64,000 bases of DNA from Rhodoferax antarcticus ANT.BR (GCF_001938565.1 NZ_MSYM01000009.1:18250-82249); one strand, 5' to 3'. Counted from the stretch's first letter, positions 9,461-19,423 are shown. Notes: a model not told the origin generated them from the sequence alone. Program-made: numbers and translations.

Positions 9461-10749
9461 TAAGCCGCAGGCAGTGATTTGACCGCAGGCCGGCGCGTTT
9501 TGCGCTTCAGCATTAGCGGTTGCGGCGCCAGCACCTGGCGGATCACGCCCTCGCAATCAGCCTGCGTCAGATAGACCGGTACCGGGTAGTTGGCCTCAGC
9601 TTCCTGACAGGCGGCGCGTGCCAGTGCCGGGATGTCTTCTTCGCGCAGCGTGGCGAGGTGCGTCGGGATGCCCAGTCGGGTGTTCATGGCGTCAATGGCG
9701 TCCAGAAAGTGTTGCGCCAGGGCGGCTTCTGAGTCGCCTTTCTTGCCCAGCTTGGCCCGGCGTGCCAGCTTGGCGAGTTGCGGCTGGATGGCCGGGCTTA
9801 AAAAGCGCAGCACATGCGGCAGCAGGATGGCGTTGGCCAACCCATGTGGGGTGCGGTACAGGCCACCGACCTGGTGGGCGATGGCATGCACATAGCCCAC
9901 GTTGGCGCGGGTGAAGGCTTGGCCAGCGTAGTTGGCGGCCAGCGCCATTTTTTCGCGCGCCGCCACGTTTTGACCGCTGGCATAGACCACCGGCAGGGCT
10001 TCAAAGATCATGCTGACGGCAGACAGCGCCATGCGGTCAGTGAAGGCGGTGCGCCAGTGGCCAATGTAGGCTTCGATGGCGTGGGTAAGGGCGTCCATGC
10101 CGGTGGCTGCGGTGATGTCAGGCGGCAGGCCGAGCATCAGGGTCGGGTCCAGCGCGGCCATGCGCGGCACGATGCGGGTGTCGGCAATCACCAGCTTGCG
10201 GTGGGTTTCGGGGTCAGAAATCACGGCGGCCACGGTCACTTCTGAGCCGGTGCCGGCAGTGGTGGGCACGGCGTAAATGGGTGCTGGCGCGCGCAAGCCC
10301 TTGAAATAGCCGGCCAGCTGAGCCGGGTGCTTGTGGTTGGCGGCGCACAGGGCAATGGCCTTGGCCGCGTCCATGGCCGAGCCACCGCCAAAGGCCACGA
10401 TGGCGTCACAGCCTTTGCTCTTAAACAGGGCGACGCCCTTTTCGATCACGGGAATGGGCGCGTCCGCAAGCACCTTGTCAAACACCACATAGGCGGTGCC
10501 ACCGGCCTTGAGGGCTTGCAGCAGGGGCTGCGTCAGGCCCAGTTTGGCCACCACCGGGTCGGTCACGATCAAAACCCGCGTGTGATCAAAGTCACAGATG
10601 GCCTGACCCAGGCGCGCGCTGGCCCCAGGGCCGACTAGCATCGTAGGTTGCGCAATGGGCAGCAGCCGGGTGGCCACGCCCACCACCCGCATCAGCGACG
10701 ACAAACCCACTGACCGAACAGACCCTGTGAAAAGATTGGCCAACATCAT
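9460..10749 (-). CDS. Iron-containing (group III) alcohol dehydrogenase
   Basis: A cytosolic NAD(P)-dependent dehydrogenase of the Fe-ADH family that interconverts alcohols and aldehydes. It has the cofactor motif GGGSAMDAAKA, the family signature block TTAGTGSEVT, and iron ligands in DALTHAIEAY and HAIAHQVGGLYRTPHG. The reading frame is open further upstream, but ATG 10749 has AAAGGA a few bases before it, so it is taken as the start (429 aa). An N-terminal extension ahead of the Rossmann part (residues 1-30, LANLFTGSVRSVGLSSLMRV) is unusual. It is divergent from the acyl-ACP-reductase-like gene, a pairing that makes a fatty aldehyde substrate plausible but unproven. Confidence 0.9.
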   Translation of the reverse strand: MMLANLFTGSVRSVGLSSLMRVVGVATRLLPIAQPTMLVGPGASARLGQAICDFDHTRVLIVTDPVVAKLGLTQPLLQALKAGGTAYVVFDKVLADAPIPVIEKGVALFKSKGCDAIVAFGGGSAMDAAKAIALCAANHKHPAQLAGYFKGLRAPAPIYAVPTTAGTGSEVTVAAVISDPETHRKLVIADTRIVPRMAALDPTLMLGLPPDITAATGMDALTHAIEAYIGHWRTAFTDRMALSAVSMIFEALPVVYASGQNVAAREKMALAANYAGQAFTRANVGYVHAIAHQVGGLYRTPHGLANAILLPHVLRFLSPAIQPQLAKLARRAKLGKKGDSEAALAQHFLDAIDAMNTRLGIPTHLATLREEDIPALARAACQEAEANYPVPVYLTQADCEGVIRQVLAPQPLMLKRKTRRPAVKSLPAA

Positions 10750-10865
10750 GAAAGTCCTTTTGCTGAAAATGCGCCTGGTGTTAACCCAGCGCAAGCTGCC
10801 ATGATGCACCGCGTGCAAGCATCGGTGTAGTTGCTCCTCTCCAAATCAGCCCTCAAAGGTTCTCC

Positions 10866-13001
10866 ATGAAAACAGTGATCGGTATCAGCCTGGGCGCCAG
10901 TAGCCAGGATTTTGAATTCAAAACGACCTTGTTGGGTGAAAAACTGCTGGTGAAGCGCCTGGGCACTGACGGCAGCCTGGCCAAAGCCACCAAGCTGGTC
11001 AAGTACTGGGACAAGCGCGCTGCCGCCATCGGCCTTGGGGTGCTCAAGGACAAATACAAGGTCGGCGCCCACCGTTTTGTCGATAAAGACAGCGCCAAGC
11101 TTCAGGCCGCAGCCACCAAAGTGCCGGTCACCACGGGTGGCCAGTTGGGTGACATTTTGCGGGAATGGTCGGTGCGCCATGCCCAGGTGGAGCTGGGCAA
11201 CTATTTCAACAATGCCAAGGTGCTGTTTTTTTCAGGGCTCAAAAATTACAAGCTCGCGGTGAGCATGGCAGATTACACCGACAACCTGCAGTTTGCCGAC
11301 CCGCTCAGCCAGCTCGGCGTGCCCAAATTGTTGACCAGCCTGCAGGCGCTGCAGCTCTACGCCAGCGGCGCGCATTACGTGCGCGACTGGACACTGCCCG
11401 CCGCGCTGGCCAACGGCCCGGTCAAAGAGTGGACACGTTTTTTGCTGCGCAAGGCGGCGCAAAAAGCCAGCGTCATCGTCGCACCCGTGCATGAGCTGGA
11501 TGAATGCACGCTCGAAGAGCTGGCTGGCAAAACCATCGTCACCTCCACCGTAAATGATGAACGCATGGCACAACTCCAGGCCAAAGGCGTACATCTGGTG
11601 ATTGACGGCGCGCCGGTGCTGCAGGGCCACACCCTGGGCCCGGATTTGCTCGACGCCATGATCTGCGCGGCCAGCGGCAAGGCGCCCGAGGAGCTTCTGG
11701 AAGACGACTATCTGGAAATCATCCACGCGCTGCAACTGCAACCCCGCCTCATCTACCCCAACGGCTTCAAACGGGTGAACCGCTTTGCTTTCGTCATCCA
11801 CCCGCTGTCGCAGGAGTATTTCAAGCAGATCAAGCCGATTGAGCTGCTGTCGCAGGTGTCGCCGCCAGTGCTGATGAACTCGCTGGAAAAAATCATGGCT
11901 TACGCGCCACCGTTTGTGTATTCGCACGTCACCGGCATCCAGTCGCCCACAGGTGTTGAGGTCGAGGGCTGGCTGATCTCGGTGGGGGGCACGCCCAAGG
12001 AAATCATGCGCCACAGCCCGGAGTTCACCTATCGCCGCTTGCTTGATGCTGCTGCCATGTCTAAAAGTCTGGGCGCGCAGATCATGGGGCTGGGCGCCTT
12101 CACCAAGGTGGTGGGTGATGCAGGCGTCACCGTGGCCAAACGTTCGCCGCTGCCGATCACCACCGGCAACAGCTACAGCGCCTCGGGCGCGTTGTGGGCG
12201 GCGCATGACGCGTTGTTGCGGCTGAACCTGCTGCCTGCGCCCAAAGGCAAAGAGCGCATTAAGTTCAAGGCCATGGTGGTGGGCGCCACCGGTGCCATTG
12301 GCTCGGTGTGCGTGCGCCTGATTGCCAAGGTGGCAGACGAGGTGTACCTGGTGTCACCCGAGACCGCCAAGCTACTGGCGCTCAAAGCCTCCATCCTGAA
12401 GGAAACGCCTGATGCCAAGCTGTTTTTGTCTGCCAAGGCCGATAAAGACATAGCTGACATGGACATGATCGTCACCGCCACCAGCGGTGCGGGCAAGAAG
12501 GTGCTGGACATCATGCAGGTCAAGCCCGGCTGCGTGATTACCGACGTGGCGCGCCCGCTGGATCTGCCCGCCAGCGAGGTGGCCAAGCGCCCCGATGTGC
12601 TGGTGATCGAGTCTGGCGAGATCCAGCTGCCCGGCGAGAACATTCACATGAAAAACATCGGCCTGCCCAAAGGCGTGGCCTACGCCTGCCTGGCAGAAAC
12701 CATTGTGCTGGCGCTGGAAGGCCGCTTTGAAAACTTCACCGTGGGCCGTGCCATCAAATGGGAAAAGGTGCGCGAGATTTACAAGCTCGGCCTGAAGCAC
12801 GGCATGAAGCTGGCCGCCATCAGCGGTGTGAATGGGCCGTTTTCCGATGAAGACATTGCCCAGGTGCGTGAACTGGCGCTGGCCGCACGCGCCAGAAACC
12901 GGCGCAGCCGAACCAAATTGACAAAACCGCCTCTAATTGAGGTAAAGAAGCGCACTCGCGCCCCTAGAAAGACATCCACCCATGCCACATCGCAAATTTG
13001 A
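10866..13001 (+). CDS. Two-domain predicted dehydrogenase; C-terminal half resembles long-chain acyl-ACP reductase
   Basis: The 711-aa protein has an N-terminal region of about 300 residues with no motif I can name (starts MKTVIGISLGASSQDFEF). The C-terminal region from about 305 resembles cyanobacterial acyl-ACP reductase and the 'predicted amino acid dehydrogenase' group: FAFVIHPLS at 308-316, ITTGNSYSA at 431-439, Rossmann motif VVGATGAIGS at 471-480, and Cys608 in AYACLAET, a candidate catalytic thiol by analogy. Acyl-ACP reductases make fatty aldehydes from acyl-ACP or acyl-CoA with NADPH. The tail (RARNRRSRTKLTK) is strongly basic. The gene overlaps the ABC1 kinase by 20 bp and diverges from an alcohol dehydrogenase. 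Family placement is by recognition; substrate is inference. Confidence 0.65.
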   Translation: MKTVIGISLGASSQDFEFKTTLLGEKLLVKRLGTDGSLAKATKLVKYWDKRAAAIGLGVLKDKYKVGAHRFVDKDSAKLQAAATKVPVTTGGQLGDILREWSVRHAQVELGNYFNNAKVLFFSGLKNYKLAVSMADYTDNLQFADPLSQLGVPKLLTSLQALQLYASGAHYVRDWTLPAALANGPVKEWTRFLLRKAAQKASVIVAPVHELDECTLEELAGKTIVTSTVNDERMAQLQAKGVHLVIDGAPVLQGHTLGPDLLDAMICAASGKAPEELLEDDYLEIIHALQLQPRLIYPNGFKRVNRFAFVIHPLSQEYFKQIKPIELLSQVSPPVLMNSLEKIMAYAPPFVYSHVTGIQSPTGVEVEGWLISVGGTPKEIMRHSPEFTYRRLLDAAAMSKSLGAQIMGLGAFTKVVGDAGVTVAKRSPLPITTGNSYSASGALWAAHDALLRLNLLPAPKGKERIKFKAMVVGATGAIGSVCVRLIAKVADEVYLVSPETAKLLALKASILKETPDAKLFLSAKADKDIADMDMIVTATSGAGKKVLDIMQVKPGCVITDVARPLDLPASEVAKRPDVLVIESGEIQLPGENIHMKNIGLPKGVAYACLAETIVLALEGRFENFTVGRAIKWEKVREIYKLGLKHGMKLAAISGVNGPFSDEDIAQVRELALAARARNRRSRTKLTKPPLIEVKKRTRAPRKTSTHATSQI

Positions 13002-14340
13002 ATCCAAAGGCGTAGCCGTTCCCAGCGGTCGTTTTTCCCGCCTGGCGCGCTTCGGCGGCATGGCCGGAGGTATTGCTGGCGGCATGCTGCTCGACGGTGC
13101 CAAGCAACTCGCCAAAGGCAAGCGCCCGTCCGTCAGTGACTTGCTGCTGACGCCGGCCAACGCGCTCAAGGTCACCACCCAACTGGCGCAGTTGCGCGGT
13201 GCCGCGATGAAAGTCGGGCAACTCATGTCGATGGACGCGGGCGACATGCTGCCACCCGAGATGGCCGAGATTCTGGGCCGCTTGCGCTCAGACGCACAGC
13301 ACATGCCGCAAAGCCAGTTGAAGGCTGCGCTCAACGCGCACTGGGGCGTGGGCTGGCAAAAGAAGTTTGCCGAGTTTTCTTTTGCGCCGATCGCCGCTGC
13401 CTCCATCGGTCAGGTGCACCGCGCCAAAACGCTGGATGGGCGCGATCTGGCCATCAAAATCCAATACCCCGGTGTACGCCACAGCATTGACAGTGACGTG
13501 AACAACGTGGCTTCCCTCATGAAACTGTCGGGCGTGCTGCCCAAAACACTGAACATTGCGCCGATGCTGGCGGAAGCCAAGCGCGAGCTGCACCAGGAGG
13601 CGGATTACAAACGCGAGGGCGAGTACCTGCACCGCTTTGCCGGGCTGCTGGCCGACTCGGCCGAGTTTTTGGTACCCAAGCTGCACCCCGACCTCACCAC
13701 ACTGAGCGTGTTGGCCATGGACTATGTGGAAGGTGTGCCGGTGGAATCGCTGGTGGATGCGCCGCAAGAGGAGCGTGACCGGCTGATGACCCTGCTGGTG
13801 GGCCTGCTGTTTCGCGAGCTGTTTGAATTCAAGCTCATGCAGACCGACCCCAACTTTGCCAATTACCGCTACAACACGACAACCAAGCAACTGGTGCTGC
13901 TGGACTTTGGTGCCACCCGCGAGTTCCCCGCGGAGATGCCGCAAGACTACCGCCGCCTGATGAACGCCGGCCTAGCTGGCGACCGCGAAGCCGCGCGCCA
14001 GGCGATGATCGACATCAGCTTTTTCACCAAAGACACGCCTGCGCACTACCAGAGCGCGGTGATGGATATGTTTGAGCTGTCACTGGACCCGCTGCGCGAA
14101 GACGCGCCATTTGACTTTGGCAGCACCGACATCGCCCTGCGCCTGCGTGACGGCGGCATGGCCATCGGGCAGGAGCGCACTTTGTGGCATATCCCGCCGA
14201 TGGACACGCTGTTCTTGCAGCGCAAGTTTGGCGGCATCTACATGCTGGCCAGCCGCCTGAAGGCGCGCGTCAACGTGCACGCGCTGATGATGCCGTACCT
14301 CACGAGCGCACCGGCCGATGCGCCAACAGTGCAAAAATGA
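12982..14340 (+). CDS. ABC1/UbiB-family atypical kinase
   Basis: The 452-aa protein is an ABC1 (AarF/UbiB/ADCK) family member. It has the diagnostic KxGQ motif (KVGQ, 77-80), the Ala-rich nucleotide loop AAAS at 138-141 followed by IGQVH, the Lys strand LAIKIQYPG, the ExD pair in ELHQEADYKREGEY, and LLDFGATREF in place of the kinase DFG. TDPNFANYRY is the catalytic-loop equivalent. UbiB itself is fused to a membrane anchor and supports ubiquinone synthesis; this one lacks the long C-terminal membrane segments and is better called a general ABC1 protein. It overlaps the upstream reductase-like gene by 20 bp, so the two are probably translationally coupled. Confidence 0.85.
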   Translation: MPHRKFESKGVAVPSGRFSRLARFGGMAGGIAGGMLLDGAKQLAKGKRPSVSDLLLTPANALKVTTQLAQLRGAAMKVGQLMSMDAGDMLPPEMAEILGRLRSDAQHMPQSQLKAALNAHWGVGWQKKFAEFSFAPIAAASIGQVHRAKTLDGRDLAIKIQYPGVRHSIDSDVNNVASLMKLSGVLPKTLNIAPMLAEAKRELHQEADYKREGEYLHRFAGLLADSAEFLVPKLHPDLTTLSVLAMDYVEGVPVESLVDAPQEERDRLMTLLVGLLFRELFEFKLMQTDPNFANYRYNTTTKQLVLLDFGATREFPAEMPQDYRRLMNAGLAGDREAARQAMIDISFFTKDTPAHYQSAVMDMFELSLDPLREDAPFDFGSTDIALRLRDGGMAIGQERTLWHIPPMDTLFLQRKFGGIYMLASRLKARVNVHALMMPYLTSAPADAPTVQK

Positions 14341-14388
14341 TAGCTGATCGCGCTTTATTCATAAGGGCTAGAGGCCGATTTTGTATGT
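14339..14388 (+). repeat. Comamonadaceae dispersed repeat, copy c
   Basis: Plus-strand copy: ATAGCTGATCGCGCTTTATT followed by CATAAGGGCTAGAGGCC. It begins inside the stop codon of the ABC1 gene. Confidence 0.85.
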
Positions 14389-14522
14389 AACTTTTCACGA
14401 TCGGTGATGGTTGCCAACTTCGGCAGTGTGTGGGCCGACGGCTGGTCGTGATGCATGTCAGTGGCTGTTAACCCAGTTTTCGACAGCCTCCCCAGTACAG
14501 CCTGGTTGGCGGCTGGGTCACC

Positions 14523-14678
14523 TCAGCAGGCAATGCCGAATTCGAGTTCAGCCAAGGTCATGGCTGAGATCACGACGGCGCCGACAAAGCACGCGTCAAA
14601 CCGTGCACGGGCCTCGGGCGGCTGGTGCTTCATCAGGTAGATGCCTATATGGGTGTCAAGCATGGACTTCGGTTTCAT
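14523..14678 (-). pseudogene. vapC-like PIN toxin fragment, separated from vapB by a 105-bp element
   Basis: Only the first 51 codons survive: ATG at 14678, then SMLDTHIGIYLMKH with the PIN active-site Asp, and ISAMTLAELEFGIAC carrying the second acidic residue. A TGA follows. The next codons (GDPAANQAVLGRLSK) still look VapC-like before similarity fades, so the stop and a 3' deletion both damaged it. VapC toxins are ribonucleases that cut tRNA or rRNA. The antitoxin relic lies directly upstream but is split from it by the inserted element at 14679-14783; removing the element restores a VapB stop overlapping the VapC start as ATGA. Confidence 0.7.
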
Positions 14679-14787
14679 CAAAAACTGATCCTGGTTTGAA
14701 ACCTCCCCCTTCAGGGGGATAGAATTCATTTGGGAGAGGGGTAACCTCTTCCAAATTCGCCCCGTAAGGGGCGTGGATTGAAACATA
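14673..14787 (-). mobile_element. 105-bp in-frame start-codon element, copy 1 (115 bp shared with copy 2)
   Basis: The segment is 113/115 identical to 35586-35700. The inserted unit proper is 14679-14783 (105 bp, 35 codons), with ATG on both sides on the minus strand, so it looks like an insertion into a start codon with a 3-bp duplication. It has three hairpins: CCCCCT-TC-AGGGGG (14705-14718), an 11-bp stem TTTGGGAGAGG/CCTCTTCCAAA around loop GGTAA (14729-14755), and CGCCCC-GTAA-GGGGCG (14758-14773). The last hairpin plus GTGGATTGAAAC is close to a type I-C CRISPR repeat. It carries no stop in the host frame (reads FQSTPLTGRIWKRLP...) and supplies AGGA ten bases before the second ATG. No transposase is encoded. 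Confidence 0.8.
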
Positions 14788-15055
14788 GTGCCTTGCGCTC
14801 ACTTTCAATGCTTTGGCCACGGCCCTCTGCCATGAAGTCTGGGGAGAACTTGGCCAATTTGCCCAGCATATCGTCCCTGCGCCGCTGGGCCGGTCGGATA
14901 CGCAACTCATCACCTTGGCGCTCAATGACCAGGTCAGTTCCCCACGAGCCATAAGCCAGCTCTGAAGGCGTGCGAACGGCCTGCGAGATGCCAGTTTGGC
15001 AATGCTCTGTCTGGAGCCAACTGGGCGCTTGTATGCACGCAACACAGTTTTCCAA
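14788..15055 (-). pseudogene. vapB-like antitoxin relic
   Basis: The minus-strand frame reads GISQAVRTPSELAYGSWGTD then LVIERQGDELRIRPAQRR and FSPDFMAEGRGQ, typical of VapB antitoxins with an AbrB/SpoVT DNA-binding N-terminus. The upstream part (before QTGISQAV) looks degenerate and no convincing start with a ribosome site is visible. At the 3' end the natural stop has been lost to the 105-bp element: the frame runs from ERKAL straight into the element and ends at 14726. With the vapC fragment this was once one toxin-antitoxin operon. Confidence 0.6.
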
Positions 15056-15400
15056 CAGCGCCAGCAGACGATATTCAAAAGGGAATTGACGGACGTTGAC
15101 CGTGTTGGCAATGGGAAACCCCTCATTCCCGTGAGTGACTTCTGGCAGCTAAATGCCGGTCGCGTTCTTCCTCGATACCGGTTATTGGATTGGCAAAAGC
15201 AAACATTGATGGGCTGATGGATAGGTTGCCACCTCTGAGCCAAAAGAACAAGCCGACATCTGATTTTTGGCGTATCAATGAAACGACCATAAATTCGACA
15301 CACTGACGGTCGGTTGCGTCCTACAGGGGATCGAGTGCTTTGCCCCTGGTCGCAGGAAGCAGGATCAAGCAAGATGCTTCGCTCGGTATTTCTTAGGGGA
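15056..15400. other. Non-coding gap, about 345 bp, nothing recognised
   Basis: Between the vapB relic and the DUF4126 gene. Short open frames occur on both strands but none has a ribosome site or recognisable protein text, and no strong hairpin or repeat was seen. Confidence 0.5.
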
Positions 15401-15406
15401 TAAAAC

Positions 15407-15883
15407 ATGAAAGTTCGCGGACTTCTTTTCTCTGCCCTGATCGGTGCGGTTGCCAGTGCACGATCCATGACGCCAATGGCCACTATTGCGGCGCCGCGGC
15501 TTCTGGATCAGCACACGCCGGGGCGACTTGTTTTGCTGAATCTCCCTTTGGTTAGGGTTGGCGCCTTGGCCATGGGCATTGGTGAATTGTTCGGCGACAA
15601 GATGAAAACCGCGCCTGACCGCACTGTGCTTTTGGGAATGTTGGCGCGTGTCATGAGCGCAGGTATTGCCGGCGCCGCATTGGCTCCCCGCGGTCGCGAG
15701 TCGGCCGGCGCTATAACCGCGGTTGCAACCGCAGTACCTCTTGCCTACCTGACTCTGGTCGGCCGTAAACGCGCCATAGCGCGTATGGGTCAGACACGCA
15801 GCGGTTTGATCGAAGACGCGCTGATGGTTGCCGCCGGTGTGACGATTGTGGCGCTGGCGATCAGGCCAAGAAACGGTTTGTGA
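15407..15883 (+). CDS. DUF4126-like small membrane protein
   Basis: The 158-aa product has the DUF4126 pattern: an N-terminal hydrophobic segment with ARSMTPMA, then GIGELFGDKMKTAPDRT, GMLARVMSAGIAGAALA, a third hydrophobic stretch (AITAVATAVPLAYLTLV) and a C-terminal hydrophobic helix. Probably four inner-membrane segments. The function of the family is unknown. ATG 15407 is preceded by AGGGGATAAAAC, a good ribosome site. It stands alone between decayed vapBC and convergent dbpA. Confidence 0.7.
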   Translation: MKVRGLLFSALIGAVASARSMTPMATIAAPRLLDQHTPGRLVLLNLPLVRVGALAMGIGELFGDKMKTAPDRTVLLGMLARVMSAGIAGAALAPRGRESAGAITAVATAVPLAYLTLVGRKRAIARMGQTRSGLIEDALMVAAGVTIVALAIRPRNGL

Positions 15884-15946
15884 TCCCATCACGCGCAGAG
15901 GGCCTGCCTGGCGGGGGCGTCCTGAGCCAGCTTGAGTGCTGCCTCT

Positions 15947-17335
<1,389 letters not shown>

Positions 17336-17758
17336 GGGGGGATTATCGTTACTGACCTCCTCTGACGCTGTTTTGTGCGTTGCAGCTATTGCCGTCGTCA
17401 CCAAGGTTTTTTTGCGCGCAGGTTAATTGCTCGCGCTGCCACGCCGACAGCGTTGGCAGGCGGACGGTTTTGGGGAAATGTGGACTTGGTGTTAGCCAAT
17501 TCGGTACGCCAACCACAATCATGCGATGCGCCATAAACGCCAGCGAGGCAGGGCCTTGGGGTGGCTGACGATTTCTGGTACTCCAATATGAGGAAGCTGC
17601 CCCAAGGCCCTGCCTGGCGGGTCGCACCCAACGAGCGGAACTATTCAGTTGCCGATCAACGACCGCCTTAGGGGTGATACCTCCCAAAGCCGAAGCCAAG
17701 GCCATCGAAAAGCCAAGGTGTGCAAAATGCAAGTCATTTACTAAAGAAGATGACCACC
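17336..17758. other. 420-bp gap containing a 16-bp perfect inverted repeat (17546-17561 / 17600-17615)
   Basis: Between divergent dbpA and the M48 protease. AGGCAGGGCCTTGGGG is repeated exactly inverted as CCCCAAGGCCCTGCCT with 38 bp between the arms, and CGCCAG/CTGGCG extends the symmetry imperfectly. There is no T-run, so it is not a normal terminator; it could be a small mobile-element remnant or a structured RNA. A minus-strand frame of 127 codons crosses the area but has no recognisable protein text. Confidence 0.6.
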
Positions 17759-19243
17759 ATGCGCAAAACCCTGCTTCCCCTGATGTTCGCCGTCGCCCTG
17801 CTGACAGGCTGCGGCAGCCCCGTGCTCAACCCGGTCACTGGCCAAACCGAGCGCTCGGTGATGAGCGAGCAAGACGAGGTGGCCGAGGGCGCCAAGGCGC
17901 ATCAGCAGGTGCTGCAGGAATATGGCGTGGTGAAAGATGCCAAAGTGCAGGCCTACGTTACCAACCTGGGTCAGCGCCTGGCCAAACTCTCGCACCGCGA
18001 CCACCTGCAATGGCACTTCACGGTGCTCGACAGCCCGGAGATCAACGCCTTTGCATTGCCCGGCGGCTACGTCTATGTCACCCGCGGCATCATGGCTTAC
18101 CTGCAGAGCGAGGCCGAGCTGGCCGGGGTCATCGGCCATGAGATTGGCCACGTCACCGCCCGCCACGGCGCCCAGCGCGCCACCCGCCAGCAGGACGCGG
18201 GCCTGGGTGTGCTGGCGGCCACGCTTTTGGGTGCAGTCCTGGAAAGCCAGGGCATGAGCGGTGCCGGGCAACTGGCCAGCCAGGCATCGCAAACCGCCGC
18301 GGCGGGTTACATCGCGTCTTACGGCCGCGAGCAGGAGCTACAAGCCGACGGCTTGGGTGCCGAATACCTGGCGCGCAACGCCTACAACCCGCGCAACATG
18401 GTCCGGGTGATTGGCGCTTTGAGAGACCAGGAGCGTTTTGCCGTGGATCAGGCGCGCGCCGCTGGCCGGGCCGCACCTGCGGGCAGCAGCTGGCTTTCCT
18501 CTCACCCCAGCAACGACGCCCGCCTGCAGCAGATCAACCAGTTGGCGGCGCAGTACCAGGGCAGTTACAGCGACGAAGGGCGTGAGCGCTACCAGCAAGT
18601 GCTGCGTGGCCTGACCTTTGGCGACAGCGCCGAGCAGGGGCTGGTGCGTGGCCAGAATTTCTATCACCCCGGCTTGGGCATCGCGCTGACCGCCCCGTCA
18701 GGCTGGCAAATTCAAAACGATGCCGAGCAGTTGGCCCTGTTCAGTAGGGCGGGTGATGCTGCGCTGCTGGTGCAAGTGGCCCCAGCCAGGGCGGGCAATA
18801 CGCATGACGAGGTGATTCGCAGCCTGCTCAAACCCAGCCAGGGCAACACCCAGCGTCTGAACCTGAATGGCTTGCAGGCGACACGTTTTGTGGGTAGCCG
18901 CGCTACCGCCCAGGGCCAGAGCCAGTCGCTGGATGTGACCTTGGTCAGTGGCCCCAAAAATACCATTTACGTCCTTAGGCCGGTGGCGAGAAATGCTGGG
19001 GTGCTGCGCTCTGCTGGTGGCGCATTGGCCCAGGCGCAAGGCAGTTTCAGGCCCTTGAGTGCGGCTGAGCGCGCAGCAGCAAAACCCTGGACGATCAAGA
19101 CGGTGGCTTACCCGCGCGGCGGCTTTACTGAGCTGGCCCGCCCCTCGCCGTTGCCCAGTGCCGAGCAGCAACTGCGCCTGATCAACGGCTATTACAGCGG
19201 TGGTGAGCCCAAGCTGGGGCAGCTGGTGAAGGTGGTGGAGTGA
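17759..19243 (+). CDS. M48-family zinc metalloprotease, outer-membrane lipoprotein type
   Basis: A probable periplasmic lipoprotein protease related to LoiP and BepA, which degrade or fold outer-membrane proteins. ATG 17759 gives MRKTLLPLMFAVALLTGCGS, a lipoprotein signal with lipobox LTGC (Cys18). The zinc site HEIGH is at about 127-131 with a downstream ELQAD supplying the third ligand. A C-terminal region after residue 280 (LTAPSGWQIQNDAEQLALFS and on) resembles a PsbP-like/DUF domain found in some long M48 proteins. ATG 17750 is possible but leaves no room for a ribosome site. Confidence 0.88.
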   Translation: MRKTLLPLMFAVALLTGCGSPVLNPVTGQTERSVMSEQDEVAEGAKAHQQVLQEYGVVKDAKVQAYVTNLGQRLAKLSHRDHLQWHFTVLDSPEINAFALPGGYVYVTRGIMAYLQSEAELAGVIGHEIGHVTARHGAQRATRQQDAGLGVLAATLLGAVLESQGMSGAGQLASQASQTAAAGYIASYGREQELQADGLGAEYLARNAYNPRNMVRVIGALRDQERFAVDQARAAGRAAPAGSSWLSSHPSNDARLQQINQLAAQYQGSYSDEGRERYQQVLRGLTFGDSAEQGLVRGQNFYHPGLGIALTAPSGWQIQNDAEQLALFSRAGDAALLVQVAPARAGNTHDEVIRSLLKPSQGNTQRLNLNGLQATRFVGSRATAQGQSQSLDVTLVSGPKNTIYVLRPVARNAGVLRSAGGALAQAQGSFRPLSAAERAAAKPWTIKTVAYPRGGFTELARPSPLPSAEQQLRLINGYYSGGEPKLGQLVKVVE

Positions 19244-19248
19244 TTGAT

Positions 19249-19310
19249 TTGCTACGAAATAAATAGTGTTTTGCGCTTGCTATGAAAGGGCTAGAGCCCT
19301 ATTTGCCTTT
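19249..19310 (+). repeat. Comamonadaceae dispersed repeat, copy d
   Basis: Plus-strand copy: GCGCTTGCTATGAAAGGGCT then AGAGCCCTATTTGCC. It follows the M48 gene by a few bases. Confidence 0.75.
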
Positions 19311-19312
19311 TA

Positions 19313-19423
19313 ACCCACGCCAAGCCGTTGACCCATGTGCTGACACTGCCGCTGGCAGCCAACGCCGCTGCTCTGGTGCAGCGTCTACAGCAGCGTGCGC
19401 AGCTTGAACTGCCCGACTTTTAG
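19313..19423 (+). pseudogene. Possible 3' remnant of an unidentified gene
   Basis: An open frame of 36 codons without a start codon reads KPLTHVLTLPLAANAAALVQ and ends ELPDF-stop. The codon pattern looks coding, and the abrupt beginning right after repeat copy d suggests a gene cut off at the repeat. I do not recognise the protein. Confidence 0.25.

Noticed and set aside
14673..14787. A CRISPR array
   Set aside because: Only one repeat-like unit per site, no second spacer, no cas genes in the window, and the two copies share the would-be spacer as well.
14996..15217. 73-codon frame between the vapB relic and DUF4126
   Set aside because: No ribosome site or family text; composition like non-coding neighbours.
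17349..17732. 127-codon minus-strand frame across the inverted repeat
   Set aside because: No match to known protein text, and the palindrome itself would have to be coding.
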